Positions 1 to 7,461 of a DNA stretch of 12,995 nt are shown here, one piece after another. This DNA comes from Sediminicultor sp035648055 (lineage in GTDB: Bacteria > Atribacterota > Phoenicimicrobiia > Phoenicimicrobiales > Phoenicimicrobiaceae). The DNA lies in assembly GCA_035648055.1 (NCBI GenBank), contig DASRMF010000033.1, forward strand, positions 1 through 12,995. The letters are read 5' to 3'. Within the stretch, counting starts at the first letter, position 1. Each line of letters opens with the position of its first letter. The notes beneath the pieces are model-generated. The model was not told the origin of the DNA. It did no database searches and saw nothing but the letters and a program-made list of their open reading frames with translations. The translations under genes and the position numbers were made by a program.

Positions 1-668
1 TCTATTACTTCTTTAATCTCTAAAATATTAATCTGAGCGGGTGTCTTTTCCATTAATATATCTGTACTCTTTTTTAAAATATCAAATCCCTCTTTTAGGA
101 CATATGCGCCGATAATAAAAGTTAAAATAGGATCGATTATGGCTATATTAAAATAATATATTAATATTCCACCAATGATTACTCCTAAAGAAGAAAGAGA
201 ATCTGAAAATAAGTGTATATAAGCAGATCTGATATTGATATTATCTTTTGAGCCAGACTTTAATAGGAATACAGAAATTGTATTTGCAGCCAGCCCAACC
301 AGAGCTACAGCAATCATAATTTTACTATCTATATTCTGAGGATGTTGTATTCTTAAGTAGGCTTCTTTAAATAAGAAAAAAGATATTATTATAAGAAAAG
401 AAGAATTAAATAGGGCAGCTAAAATTTCTGCTCTTTTGTAACCAAAAGTATTTTTTAGGGTATTTTCTCTTTTACTTAATCTTAAGGCAATAAAAGTTAC
501 AATTACGGAAATTCCATCACTAAAATTGTGAAGTGCATCAGATAGAAGGGAAAGACTTCCAGATAATAAGCCACCTATTACCTCTACCAAAGTAATTATA
601 AAATTCAAAACCATAGTAATTATTAAATTTTTTTCTTTAAAATGGTTATGTGTATGATGAAAACTCAT
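1..668 (-). CDS. Cation diffusion facilitator (CDF) family metal transporter, C-terminus cut by window edge
   Basis: Reading leftward from ATG at 668, 222 codons are open to the window edge; the C-terminal cytosolic domain is missing. The N-terminus is His-rich (MSFHHTHNHF), as in many zinc transporters. Several membrane segments follow. The family metal site is visible: D44-A-L-H47-N-F-S-D51 in the second helix and H152-L-F-S-D156 in the fifth, the His/Asp arrangement of zinc-type CDF members. CDF proteins export divalent cations (Zn, Cd, Co, Fe) from the cytoplasm by proton or potassium antiport. The start is set by an AGGAG ribosome site about 10 bases upstream. It is the third gene of a leftward set behind the permease and redox protein, separated from the latter by 101 bases. 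Family assignment is firm; zinc is inferred from the motif, and the exact metal is unproven. Confidence 0.93.
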   Translation of the reverse strand, partial: MSFHHTHNHFKEKNLIITMVLNFIITLVEVIGGLLSGSLSLLSDALHNFSDGISVIVTFIALRLSKRENTLKNTFGYKRAEILAALFNSSFLIIISFFLFKEAYLRIQHPQNIDSKIMIAVALVGLAANTISVFLLKSGSKDNINIRSAYIHLFSDSLSSLGVIIGGILIYYFNIAIIDPILTFIIGAYVLKEGFDILKKSTDILMEKTPAQINILEIKEVI

Positions 669-720
669 TTCGTTTTGCTCCTTTAATGTTTTTCATTCAG
701 TTTATCTTCATATATTTTTT

Positions 721-774
721 TCAACAAGAACAGCAGGAACATCCTGAATTTTTATCACCTTCAGCATCATTATT
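721..774 (-). other. Out-of-frame Cys-rich coding tail behind the redox protein
   Basis: If one A is skipped in the A6 run at 773-778, the redox protein would not stop at 770 but would read on as NNDAEGDKNSGCSCCSC and end at TGA (721-723). Four cysteines in the last six residues is a typical soft-metal binding tail and is unlikely as chance noncoding sequence. No start codon precedes it in its own frame. Possible explanations are a recent frameshift, a homopolymer indel in the assembly, or slippage that yields two C-termini. Only the sequence pattern supports this. Confidence 0.4.
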
Positions 775-1009
775 TTTTCTCTTCGATCCACTTAGTAATT
801 TCTTCTTTACTGGGTATTTTGCCTGCCACTTTTACATCTCCATCAATGACTAAAGCGGGGGTAACCATAACCCCGTAATTGATAATTTTATTAATATCTG
901 TTACGTTAATAATTTCAGCTGAAACGCCAAGTTCATTAACCACCTCTTTAGTTAGTTCTTTCGTTTTTTTACACTTCGGACAACCAGTTCCTAAAATTTC
1001 AATTTTCAT
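770..1009 (-). CDS. Small thioredoxin/glutaredoxin-like protein (redox-active disulfide protein 2 type)
   Basis: This 79-residue protein has the compact fold of the redox-active disulfide protein family: a beta strand, then the active-site motif G-C-P-K-C at residues 9-13, and a cis-proline segment (VTPALVIDG) near residues 49-57. Such proteins are commonly encoded beside DUF318/ArsP permeases, as here: the permease stop lies 38 bases upstream. The likely role is dithiol chemistry or metal(loid) handling in the cytoplasm together with the permease; this is inferred from context. The start at 1009 has a strong AGGAGGG site. The gene ends after IEEKK at a TAA that immediately follows an A6 run. 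In another frame right after it lies a short Cys-rich coding tail (see the separate entry), so the C-terminus may be truncated. Confidence 0.9.
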   Translation of the reverse strand: MKIEILGTGCPKCKKTKELTKEVVNELGVSAEIINVTDINKIINYGVMVTPALVIDGDVKVAGKIPSKEEITKWIEEKK

Positions 1010-1047
1010 ACTAAATCCCTCCTTTCATCTTTATTTTATATATATTT

Positions 1048-2220
1048 TTAAAAAATATTGCCAAAAAGCATTCCGCTAAATGTTGCCATAACTACTACCA
1101 AAGAGACAAATACTAAAGTTTTTTTTGTTCCCATAATGCTTCTAATAACTAACATATTTGGCAGGCTTAAAGCCGGACCAGCCAGCAAAAGAGCTAAGGC
1201 CGGGCCTTTACCCATGCCTGCCCCCAACAATCCTTGCAAGATAGGAATCTCAGTAAGTGTAGCAAAATACATTAAAGCCCCAACTACCGAGGCAAATAAA
1301 TTCGACCATATGCTATTTCCCCCAACTAAATTTTCAATCCATATTTTTGGAATTAATGCTTCGCTGCCCGGTCTACCCAACAAAAAACCGGCTACTAAAA
1401 CTCCTCCCAGTAAAAGAGGCAATATCTGCTCTGCAAAACCCCAACTTGATTTTACCCATTGAATTCGTTCTTCCTTATTAAACCACTTAATAACTATCCA
1501 GGACAAAATAATTAACAGAATACCAGTTATAAACCATTTAAAATTATAAATTGTTTGCCAAATTTTAAATGATTCATCTTTTCCCCAATTAGCAAAAATT
1601 AATATTCCTACCATAATTGCAAAATAAAATGCTGTCTGCCATAAAGGTCTATCTTCTTGTTCTGCCTTTCCCATAGTTAAATTTTGATTGGCATTTACGC
1701 TTCTTTTTTTCTCGTCCTTAATAAAAATAAAATGCATAGACAAGCCTATTACTACAGAAAAAATAATGGCACCAATGGCGCGAGCTAAACCTAACTCAAA
1801 TCCTAAAACGCGCGCAGTTAAGATAATTGCCAGTACATTTATAGCTGGTCCGGAATAAAGAAAAGCAGTGGCTGGTCCTATTCCTGCGCCACGTTTATAA
1901 ATTCCAGCAAAAAGTGGTAAAACCGTACAGGAACAAACTGCCAAGATTGTGCCGGAAACAGAGGCAACAGTATAACTTAAAAATTTATTAGCCTCTGCTC
2001 CAAAATATTTTATTATATTTTCTTGACTAATAAAATTAGCGATTGCTCCGGCAATAAAAAATGCGGGAATCAGGCACAATAATACATGTTGTCGGGCATA
2101 ATCCTGTGCCATTAACAAGGATTCCATTAAGGCATTTAATATTTTAGAACTACTAAATGGCATAAAATAGAAAAATGCAAATACCGCAATTATAATAAAT
2201 ATTCTTGATTTTAATTTCAT
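1048..2220 (-). CDS. ArsP/DUF318 family membrane permease
   Basis: A 390-residue polytopic membrane protein of the predicted permease family PF03773. The N-terminus is a hydrophobic helix (residues 5-22). The hallmark C96-S-C98-T-V-L-P-L-F is present, followed by a Gly/Pro-rich segment with S-G-P-A-I-N at 123-128. Near the C-terminus a second copy of the same pattern appears (GKGPALALLLAGPALSLPNM), so the protein has the internal two-fold repeat expected of this family. A hydrophilic loop around residues 167-193 separates the halves. Some relatives export trivalent organoarsenicals; many members are uncharacterised. Here it leads a leftward unit with a thiol redox protein and a CDF transporter, which supports metal or metalloid resistance, though the substrate is an inference. 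Translation starts at ATG 2220 behind AAGGA. An inverted repeat sits directly upstream. Confidence 0.92.
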   Translation of the reverse strand: MKLKSRIFIIIAVFAFFYFMPFSSSKILNALMESLLMAQDYARQHVLLCLIPAFFIAGAIANFISQENIIKYFGAEANKFLSYTVASVSGTILAVCSCTVLPLFAGIYKRGAGIGPATAFLYSGPAINVLAIILTARVLGFELGLARAIGAIIFSVVIGLSMHFIFIKDEKKRSVNANQNLTMGKAEQEDRPLWQTAFYFAIMVGILIFANWGKDESFKIWQTIYNFKWFITGILLIILSWIVIKWFNKEERIQWVKSSWGFAEQILPLLLGGVLVAGFLLGRPGSEALIPKIWIENLVGGNSIWSNLFASVVGALMYFATLTEIPILQGLLGAGMGKGPALALLLAGPALSLPNMLVIRSIMGTKKTLVFVSLVVVMATFSGMLFGNIF

Positions 2221-2242
2221 CGTTTTTCCTTATCTCTCTTTA

Positions 2243-2266
2243 ATATATGATAAAATTATCATATAT
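2243..2266. promoter_or_regulatory. Perfect 11-2-11 inverted repeat, candidate ArsR/SmtB-type operator
   Basis: ATATATGATAA (2243-2253) and TTATCATATAT (2256-2266) are exact reverse complements around an AA spacer. The size and AT-rich sequence resemble the 12-2-12 operators of ArsR/SmtB metal sensors. The site overlaps the likely -10 box of the permease promoter and ends 22 bases before its start codon, a position suited to repression. No regulator gene lies in the window. Confidence 0.55.
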
Positions 2267-2281
2267 GCATATTATTGTCAA
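2253..2281 (-). promoter_or_regulatory. Sigma70-like promoter of the permease-redox-CDF unit
   Basis: On the minus strand a consensus -35 TTGACA lies at 2281-2276. GATAAT (2260-2255, 15-base spacing) or TAATTT (2258-2253, 17-base spacing) can act as the -10 box. Both fall inside the inverted repeat. Transcription would begin about 30 bases before the permease ATG. Confidence 0.55.
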
Positions 2282-2350
2282 TAGATTTTTTAAATATCTT
2301 TTACAAAATGTCGAAAAAATATGGTAAAGAACCGTTCTCTATTACATAAA

Positions 2351-2407
2351 AATTAAAAACTTTTTTATAAAAAAAGGGTTTTTGTAATTTTTGTAGTAAA
2401 GATAAAG
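2351..2407 (+). repeat. Dispersed intergenic motif, copy A
   Basis: Contains AAAAAAAGGGTTTTTG then TTTTTGTAGTAAA, matching the copy at 2999-3058 in order and spacing. An AT-rich imperfect hairpin occupies 2355-2383. It lies in the 280-base divergent gap between the permease and the DUF3795 gene. Confidence 0.4.
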
Positions 2408-2500
2408 TAAGATGTGGATTAATTAATTTGGACGAAATACATCCTGCAGAAGAAAACAACGAATGAAAAGATAGTAAAAGAAAGAAAGGTGTTGAGATCG

Positions 2501-2938
2501 ATGAATGAAGATAAAAAATTAATTGCTTATTGCGGACTTTATTGCGGAGACTGTGTTAATTACAAGGGAGAGATTGCAAATTTAGCTAGAGATTTGAGAA
2601 AAAAATTAAGACAGGCAAAATTTGACCGATCTTCTAAAGGATTATCTAAATATTTTAAGGAATTCAAAGATTATGAACAGTGTTATGCGACTTTAGGGGC
2701 AATGGTTAGATTACGCTGTAGCAGAGTTTGTAGAGACGGAGGCGGTCCTCCGTTTTGTAAAATCAGAAAATGTTGTGAAAAAAAGAATATTCAGGGCTGC
2801 TGGGAATGTGAAGAGTTGGAAACTTGCACTAAATTAGATTTTCTAAAACCAATTCACGAAGATGCTCATCTAAAAAATCTAAGGAAAATCAAAAAACAAG
2901 GAACCGATAAATTTCTTTCCGGAAAGAGATATTGGTAA
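2501..2938 (+). CDS. DUF3795-type cysteine-rich protein
   Basis: A 145-residue soluble protein with 12 cysteines. The N-terminus reads IAYCGLYCGDC (Cys 11, 15, 18), the signature seen in DUF3795 proteins, followed by a Lys-rich helical region and a second Cys cluster ending in C-x-x-R-K-C-C and G-C-W-E-C. The spacing suggests a bound metal ion or iron-sulfur cluster, but no biochemical function is established for this family. I prefer ATG 2501, preceded by AAAGGTG at about 10 bases, over the in-frame GTG at 2489, which has no good ribosome site. The gene is divergent from the metal-handling operon. Family assignment rests on the N-terminal motif and overall layout; the role is unknown. Confidence 0.82.
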   Translation: MNEDKKLIAYCGLYCGDCVNYKGEIANLARDLRKKLRQAKFDRSSKGLSKYFKEFKDYEQCYATLGAMVRLRCSRVCRDGGGPPFCKIRKCCEKKNIQGCWECEELETCTKLDFLKPIHEDAHLKNLRKIKKQGTDKFLSGKRYW

Positions 2939-2998
2939 ATGAAAAAAATATATGAATTTTTAGTAGGCTTTTAATTTATTCGACCCGGAGATTGCCAC

Positions 2999-3058
2999 AT
3001 TAAAAACTGAAAGTTTTTCTGTAAAAAGAGGATTTTTGCTTATTTTGTAGAATAAAGA
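2999..3058 (+). repeat. Dispersed intergenic motif, copy B
   Basis: Starts ATTAAAAACT like copy A, then AAAAAGAGGATTTTTG and TTTTGTAGAATAAA. A small hairpin (AAAAACT, GAA, AGTTTTT) lies at its left end. A and B flank the DUF3795 gene, and both are followed further down by a GCGGATTAAT/TGTGGATTAAT-like stretch. No coding potential is seen in 2939-3165. Confidence 0.45.
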
Positions 3059-3165
3059 ATTGTAACTATCTCCTCAGATTATTTTTACTGTCAATTATAT
3101 AGTATCTTAATTTAAGTGTTGCGGATTAATGATTTTTAAAAATAATAAAAAGGGGTAAGGATATT

Positions 3166-4626
3166 ATGAAAAAGATTTATAAAATTATGCTTGGTAATTT
3201 AATTTGTCTTGCTTTAATAATAGCATGTAGTGTTAGCATGATAGGGTTTGCTCAAGAGCAAGATACTTCTGAAATAAGCATTGAGGGTATCTGGGAGGGC
3301 AAGTTAAAAGTTCCTGGAACAGAGCTTAGGATTGTCTTAAATATTTCCAAGAATCCGGATGGAATTCTGACTGCAACTCTGGATAGTCCTGACCAGGGAG
3401 CAACCGGTATTCCCGTAGAAGAAGTTATTTTTAAAGATAATATTTTGCGCCTGGAAGTAAAATCTGCGGGAGGCGTTTTTGAAGGTAAGGTTAGTGAAGA
3501 TTTTTTAGTCATTGAGGGAGAGTGGAAACAATTCGGACAGTCCTTACCCCTTACGATTAATCGGGTTGATAAGGCAGTGGAAATCCCTAGACCTCAAGTG
3601 CCAAAAAAACCTTATCCTTATATTGAAGAAGAAGCAATATATGAAAATAAGGAAGCAGGAATTACACTTGCAGGAACTTTGACTTTACCATCCGGAAATG
3701 GTCCTTTCCCGGCGGTATTATTAATTACCGGTTCCGGACCACAGGACCGTAATGAAACTATATATAACCATAGTCCTTTCCTGGTACTAGCTGATTATTT
3801 AACTCGTCAGGATATTGCAGTCCTCAGGGTAGATGATCGAGGAGTGGGAGAATCTACCGGGGATTTTTCTCAGGCTACCAGTGAAGATTTTGCATCTGAT
3901 GTGTTAGCAGGTGTGGAATATCTCAAAACCTGTAAAGAAATAGACCCCAAGAAGATTGGTCTTATCGGCCATAGCGAAGGTGGTATTATTGCCCCGATGG
4001 TAGCTGTAAAATCACCTGATGTAGCTTTTATTGTATTAATGGCTGGGACAGGATTAACCGGAGAAGAAATTCTATATTTGCAGGGTGCTTTGATTTCCAG
4101 GGCAATGGGGGTTAGCGAAGAAGATATTATTAAGAATCGCCAGTTTAATGATAAGATATTTTCGGTTTTAAAAGAAGAAGAGGATAGTGAAATTGCTGAA
4201 AAACGACTTCGCCAGATGTTTATGGAAGATTGGGAAAAAATGAGTGATGAGAAAAAAGAACAAATAGGCGATCCGGAAGTGTTCCTTGAAGCTCAGCTTC
4301 AGAGCTTATTATCTCCCTGGCTTAAGTTTTTCCTGACCTATGATCCTAAACCAATTTTAAGTAAGGTGAAATGTCCGGTACTGGCTATAAATGGAGAGAA
4401 AGACCTTCAGGTGCCACCTAAAGAAAATCTCAGTACTATCGAAGAATATCTCAAAACCGGTGGAAACCAGAATTATACTATTAAAGAATTACCCGGTCTC
4501 AATCACCTTTTTCAGACTACTCAAACTGGATTACCATCGGAGTATGCTAAAATTGAAGAAACAATTTCACCGGTGGCCTTAAAAATAGTAGGCGATTGGA
4601 TTTTAGAACAAACTGAAACAAAATAA
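3166..4626 (+). CDS. Exported alpha/beta hydrolase (serine esterase-like)
   Basis: A 486-residue protein with an N-terminal export signal (KK then a hydrophobic run, residues 7-29). Cleavage after FA-29 is possible; IIAC-21 could also serve as a loose lipobox, so it may be a lipoprotein. Residues about 38-135 form a beta-rich domain beginning GIWEGKL, common in front of secreted hydrolases of this type. The hydrolase domain follows (about 155-480) with an oxyanion-region GSGPQDRNE, the nucleophile elbow G-H-S270-E-G-G, acid D413 in NGEKDLQVPP, and H447 in GLNHLF: a complete triad. A helical cap (about 300-380) is charged and probably shapes substrate access. Expected activity is ester hydrolysis outside the cytoplasmic membrane; the substrate is unknown. 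AAAAGGGGTAAGG precedes the ATG. The gene appears monocistronic. Confidence 0.9.
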   Translation: MKKIYKIMLGNLICLALIIACSVSMIGFAQEQDTSEISIEGIWEGKLKVPGTELRIVLNISKNPDGILTATLDSPDQGATGIPVEEVIFKDNILRLEVKSAGGVFEGKVSEDFLVIEGEWKQFGQSLPLTINRVDKAVEIPRPQVPKKPYPYIEEEAIYENKEAGITLAGTLTLPSGNGPFPAVLLITGSGPQDRNETIYNHSPFLVLADYLTRQDIAVLRVDDRGVGESTGDFSQATSEDFASDVLAGVEYLKTCKEIDPKKIGLIGHSEGGIIAPMVAVKSPDVAFIVLMAGTGLTGEEILYLQGALISRAMGVSEEDIIKNRQFNDKIFSVLKEEEDSEIAEKRLRQMFMEDWEKMSDEKKEQIGDPEVFLEAQLQSLLSPWLKFFLTYDPKPILSKVKCPVLAINGEKDLQVPPKENLSTIEEYLKTGGNQNYTIKELPGLNHLFQTTQTGLPSEYAKIEETISPVALKIVGDWILEQTETK

Positions 4627-4627
4627 G

Positions 4628-4760
4628 AAAAATAAAGAAATTATTGAAAGGGTAGTAGAATCTTATATAAAAGAGATATACTAAAGCGGAGTTGAAAGAA
4701 TATGACTCTGAGATTATTAGTGAAAACAAAAAACCATTAACCTTAAAAATTAATAATTTG
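4628..4760 (+). pseudogene. Possible decayed short coding remnant
   Basis: One frame reads KEIIERVVESYIKEIY then stop (4634-4684), and one base later a second frame reads AELKEYDSEIISENKKPLTL. Joined, they look like one charged helical protein piece with a single-base lesion. There is no start codon and no ribosome site, and I do not recognise a family. It may be chance in AT-rich sequence. Confidence 0.2.
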
Positions 4761-4775
4761 CTATATTTTTTTCAA

Positions 4776-4813
4776 AATAAAAAGGAATTTCTTCTTTTTT
4801 GTCGAATTCCTTT
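4776..4813 (+). repeat. Dispersed motif copy C forming a hairpin before the racemase
   Basis: AAAGGAATT (4781-4789) and AATTCCTTT (4805-4813) are exact reverse complements with a 15-base loop that contains the shared TTTTTTGTCG core. The stem ends only a few bases before the racemase ribosome site (AAGGGAGGG), so it could affect translation or mRNA stability. Confidence 0.45.
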
Positions 4814-4831
4814 ATTAAGGGAGGGAAAATT

Positions 4832-5521
4832 ATGTCAAAACATATTGGAATAGTTGGATGTAGTGCAGAAGGTGCAGCTCTTTGTTATCGTACAATCTGT
4901 AAGGAAGGAACAAGTTTATTGGGAAGGCACGCGCACCCGGAAATTACTATGCACACTTTCCCCTTAAGTGAATATATGCGGTATATCGAAAAGGGGGATT
5001 GGGAAGGAGTAGCAGATTTAATGCTATCTTCGGTATCTAAACTGGCAAAAGTGGGAGCAGATTTTGCAATATGCCCTGATAACACCATACACCAGGCATT
5101 CGATTTGGTGGTCAAGGAATCACGAATTCCCTGGCTTCACATTGCACAGGAAGTTGCCGCTGAAGCAAAACAAAAAGATTATAAATGCCTGGGGATTTTA
5201 GGCACACGATATTTAATGGAGGGCCCGGTCTATCCTGACAAGATTACTGCGTTTGGCATTAAATATATGATACCCGGAGTAAAAGACAGAGAGAAAATCA
5301 ATAAGATAATTTTTGAGGAATTAGTGAATGCTTGTTTTACTTCAGAAGCGCTTACTTATTTTCAGGGAGTCATCGATGAATTAAAAAATAAAGGGTGTGA
5401 CGCGGTTGTTCTTGGTTGTACTGAAATACCGCTATTAGTAACTCAAGAGAATTCATCTCTACCCATACTTGATTCTACCAGACTCCTAGCAAGAGCGGCT
5501 TTAAAAGAAGCAACAAGATAG
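4832..5521 (+). CDS. Aspartate/glutamate racemase family protein with Asp in place of the first catalytic Cys
   Basis: A 229-residue cytoplasmic protein of the Asp/Glu racemase superfamily. It starts HIGIVGCSAEGAALCYR, the usual glycine-rich first strand. Family racemases use two cysteines, the first in a P-C-N-T-x-H motif and the second in L-G-C-T-E. Here the first motif is C81-P-D83-N-T-I-H, so Asp stands where Cys is expected, while C196 in LGCTEIPLL is kept. Asymmetric active sites are known (Thr/Cys in the E. coli YgeA-type L-Asp/Glu racemases), so it may be a one-sided racemase, an isomerase, or act on another substrate. ATG 4832, behind AAGGGAGGG, is preferred to the upstream in-frame TTG at 4799. 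It is followed 28 bases later by the membrane-protein gene and probably shares its transcript. Confidence 0.88.
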   Translation: MSKHIGIVGCSAEGAALCYRTICKEGTSLLGRHAHPEITMHTFPLSEYMRYIEKGDWEGVADLMLSSVSKLAKVGADFAICPDNTIHQAFDLVVKESRIPWLHIAQEVAAEAKQKDYKCLGILGTRYLMEGPVYPDKITAFGIKYMIPGVKDREKINKIIFEELVNACFTSEALTYFQGVIDELKNKGCDAVVLGCTEIPLLVTQENSSLPILDSTRLLARAALKEATR

Positions 5522-5549
5522 AATCTTTATTAAGGAGGAAAATAAGATA

Positions 5550-6272
5550 ATGTATAAAATTAATTTAAAAGAAAAAAAAGAAATTTTGAATATGCAAAGA
5601 ATCACCTTTGTGGTGGTTTTATTTACCTTATTAATTGTGATAGCCAGTATTCTTCTATTGATCTGGTGGCCGGTAAAGCCATCGTTAGCAGAAATTACTA
5701 ATTCCTGGGTTTCCTTGATTATGGTCTATCTGGTTCTTAGTATATTATTATTTGAGAAGCCTATTTATAAGTTCTTTGAAGAATTTATTACTGCCAAAAA
5801 ATCGGGGCGAAGCGATTCTCAACAGTCAAGGCAAGGACAATTTCTCGGTTCAGTACCAGTTATTGACATTGGAGATTTAACCCATTATTACGATTCCAGG
5901 CAGGATAATATACTAAATAGAGAAATTAAAGATACAGATTCCTCCGCTTTAAGAGAAGAAGAAATGGCTAAATATGTCCGAAGATTGCAAGAGGAAAATA
6001 TAAAATGGCGATTCCTCTATGCCGATACTTATCTGGTCTTATACTCAAAATATGTTTTATTCTGGTTTCATAAATCCAAATCAGCAAACCGGGAAGAGTT
6101 TGATAATATATGGCAGTCTAAAATATCTGATCCTGAAGAACGCGAAACCATAGTAAACGCCCTCCTTAATTTAGGGTTTATCCGGGAAGAAGAAGAGGAT
6201 ACTTTAACTGTCAGTGAACTAGGCTCAGCCTATGTAAATTATCTGAAAGAAATGGACAAGCAAATAGGATAG
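5550..6272 (+). CDS. Unrecognised membrane protein with two N-terminal helices and a cytosolic domain
   Basis: A 240-residue protein that I do not recognise. Two hydrophobic helices (about 18-41 and 52-68) form a hairpin, with IWWPVKP in the short connecting loop. Residues 70-130 are polar and probably flexible. A charged helical stretch (131-155, ALREEEMAKYVRRLQEEN) follows, then an aromatic segment (YADTYLVLYSKYVLFWFHK). The C-terminal 45 residues (ERETIVNALLNLGFI, then a strand and another helix) resemble a winged-helix layout, but this is weak. The start at 5550 has an ideal AAGGAGG site; M15 is a less likely alternative. It sits 28 bases after the racemase and 16 before the first glycosyltransferase, so it may anchor or organise that pathway at the membrane. 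That role is inferred only from position. Confidence 0.75.
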   Translation: MYKINLKEKKEILNMQRITFVVVLFTLLIVIASILLLIWWPVKPSLAEITNSWVSLIMVYLVLSILLFEKPIYKFFEEFITAKKSGRSDSQQSRQGQFLGSVPVIDIGDLTHYYDSRQDNILNREIKDTDSSALREEEMAKYVRRLQEENIKWRFLYADTYLVLYSKYVLFWFHKSKSANREEFDNIWQSKISDPEERETIVNALLNLGFIREEEEDTLTVSELGSAYVNYLKEMDKQIG

Positions 6273-6288
6273 AAAAGAGGGCGTTTTA

Positions 6289-7458
6289 GTGAAAATATCA
6301 ATTGCAGTAATAACCAAAGACTTTATTTCTTTAGAGCCCGTAGATGAGTTTTTAGAAAATGCTACAGAATATAATCATAAAATCTACAGTATAATAATTG
6401 TGTATTCCCATGATTGTGATTTTCGGTTGGTAGAAAGTTTAACAAAAAAAGTCAAAGTCTTTCTGGTAAAGATAAACGATGCCCCGGAGATAAAAGAACA
6501 GTTAATAAAGATGGGCCTATCTACAGAAAATATAGAAATTTTAATAAATTGTTCGGCCTTAAAAAAGCATGGATTAGTGCCTTATGGTTTGAATAGAAAT
6601 TATGCCCTGATCAGGGCTTTGTTGAGCGGTTCAGAAGCATTAGTTTTTATAGATACTGATGTCTATCCCAGAGTATTGATAAAAGAGAACAATGAAGTAA
6701 AGGAAAAAGAAATAGATTTTATCGGAAGACATTTAGAATATCTAAGGAAAAAAGAAGTTATAATTACCACCAGTGATTACTCCGGCTATTACATTATTCC
6801 TCCCATGAGATTTACCGGGATGAAGGAGTTATTGATTGGCTTACAAAAAGAAGGTGCTTATGAATTTTTACAAAATTTCGACGAGCATGATTGTCTGAAT
6901 TTAGATAATGATAAAAATCGAAAAGTTTTTGAAACAAATAAAATCTTAGGAGGAAATGTAGCAATTAAGCTAAGCGCTCTTAAAGAGCTACCTCCCTTTT
7001 TTTCTACAGTGTATAATGTAGATAGCGAGAATGTTCTATCCCGTGGAGAAGATACCGTTCTGGGAATTAAATTAAAAAAGAGCGATAAAAAATGTATCGA
7101 TATAGATACCAAAATATTCCATAATACCTTTGGAAATTATCCCGAGATACCTGATATAAAAAGGGATGATTCTATAAGAGCTAGATTTTATTACACCTGC
7201 CTGGGCTGGATAGGAAGAAATCCCTTTCTGAATTGGCTAAAAAGGGAAGATTTAGAAGAGGTAAAAAATAGACAGAGGGAAAATATAATTATCGGCTCCA
7301 AAGCCGTGGCCTCTTATCTTAATGATGAGAGATTTCTAATTTTACCCGAGGCACTGGAAACATCTTACCGTAATTTAGGACGGGTAATTAACGAATATAA
7401 AAACACTATGATGGCCTGGAATGATTTTATTGAAAAATTAGAGAAATGGGAAGGGTAA
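6289..7458 (+). CDS. GT-A fold glycosyltransferase (GT2-like)
   Basis: A 389-residue cytosolic protein. The N-terminus (KISIAVITKDF) is the first Rossmann-like strand; LVFID122-T-D124VYP is the DxD motif that binds the divalent metal and nucleotide sugar. Further on, GGNVAIK (about 222) and R-G253-E-D-T-V-L-G match the acceptor-side and catalytic-base region of inverting GT-A enzymes. A His in KIFHNTF (about 277-283) may complete the metal site. The last 100 residues are helical. The product is unknown. GTG is the start, with AGAGGGCG upstream; the gene begins 16 bases after the membrane-protein gene and ends 3 bases before the next glycosyltransferase, so co-translation is likely. Its RGED region resembles that of the cyclic-nucleotide-domain enzyme two genes downstream. 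Confidence 0.85.
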   Translation: MKISIAVITKDFISLEPVDEFLENATEYNHKIYSIIIVYSHDCDFRLVESLTKKVKVFLVKINDAPEIKEQLIKMGLSTENIEILINCSALKKHGLVPYGLNRNYALIRALLSGSEALVFIDTDVYPRVLIKENNEVKEKEIDFIGRHLEYLRKKEVIITTSDYSGYYIIPPMRFTGMKELLIGLQKEGAYEFLQNFDEHDCLNLDNDKNRKVFETNKILGGNVAIKLSALKELPPFFSTVYNVDSENVLSRGEDTVLGIKLKKSDKKCIDIDTKIFHNTFGNYPEIPDIKRDDSIRARFYYTCLGWIGRNPFLNWLKREDLEEVKNRQRENIIIGSKAVASYLNDERFLILPEALETSYRNLGRVINEYKNTMMAWNDFIEKLEKWEG

Positions 7459-7461
7459 AAA

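Noticed and set aside
1058..1462. 134-codon open frame on the plus strand
   Set aside because: Antisense shadow of the permease; no ribosome site and no recognisable motif.
2939..3165. CRISPR-like or tRNA-like structure in the gap
   Set aside because: Only two loosely similar copies exist across the window with no regular spacers, and no cloverleaf can be drawn.
4799..4831. Upstream TTG start for the racemase
   Set aside because: It would put the AAGGGAGGG ribosome site inside the coding region and add residues not expected in the family.
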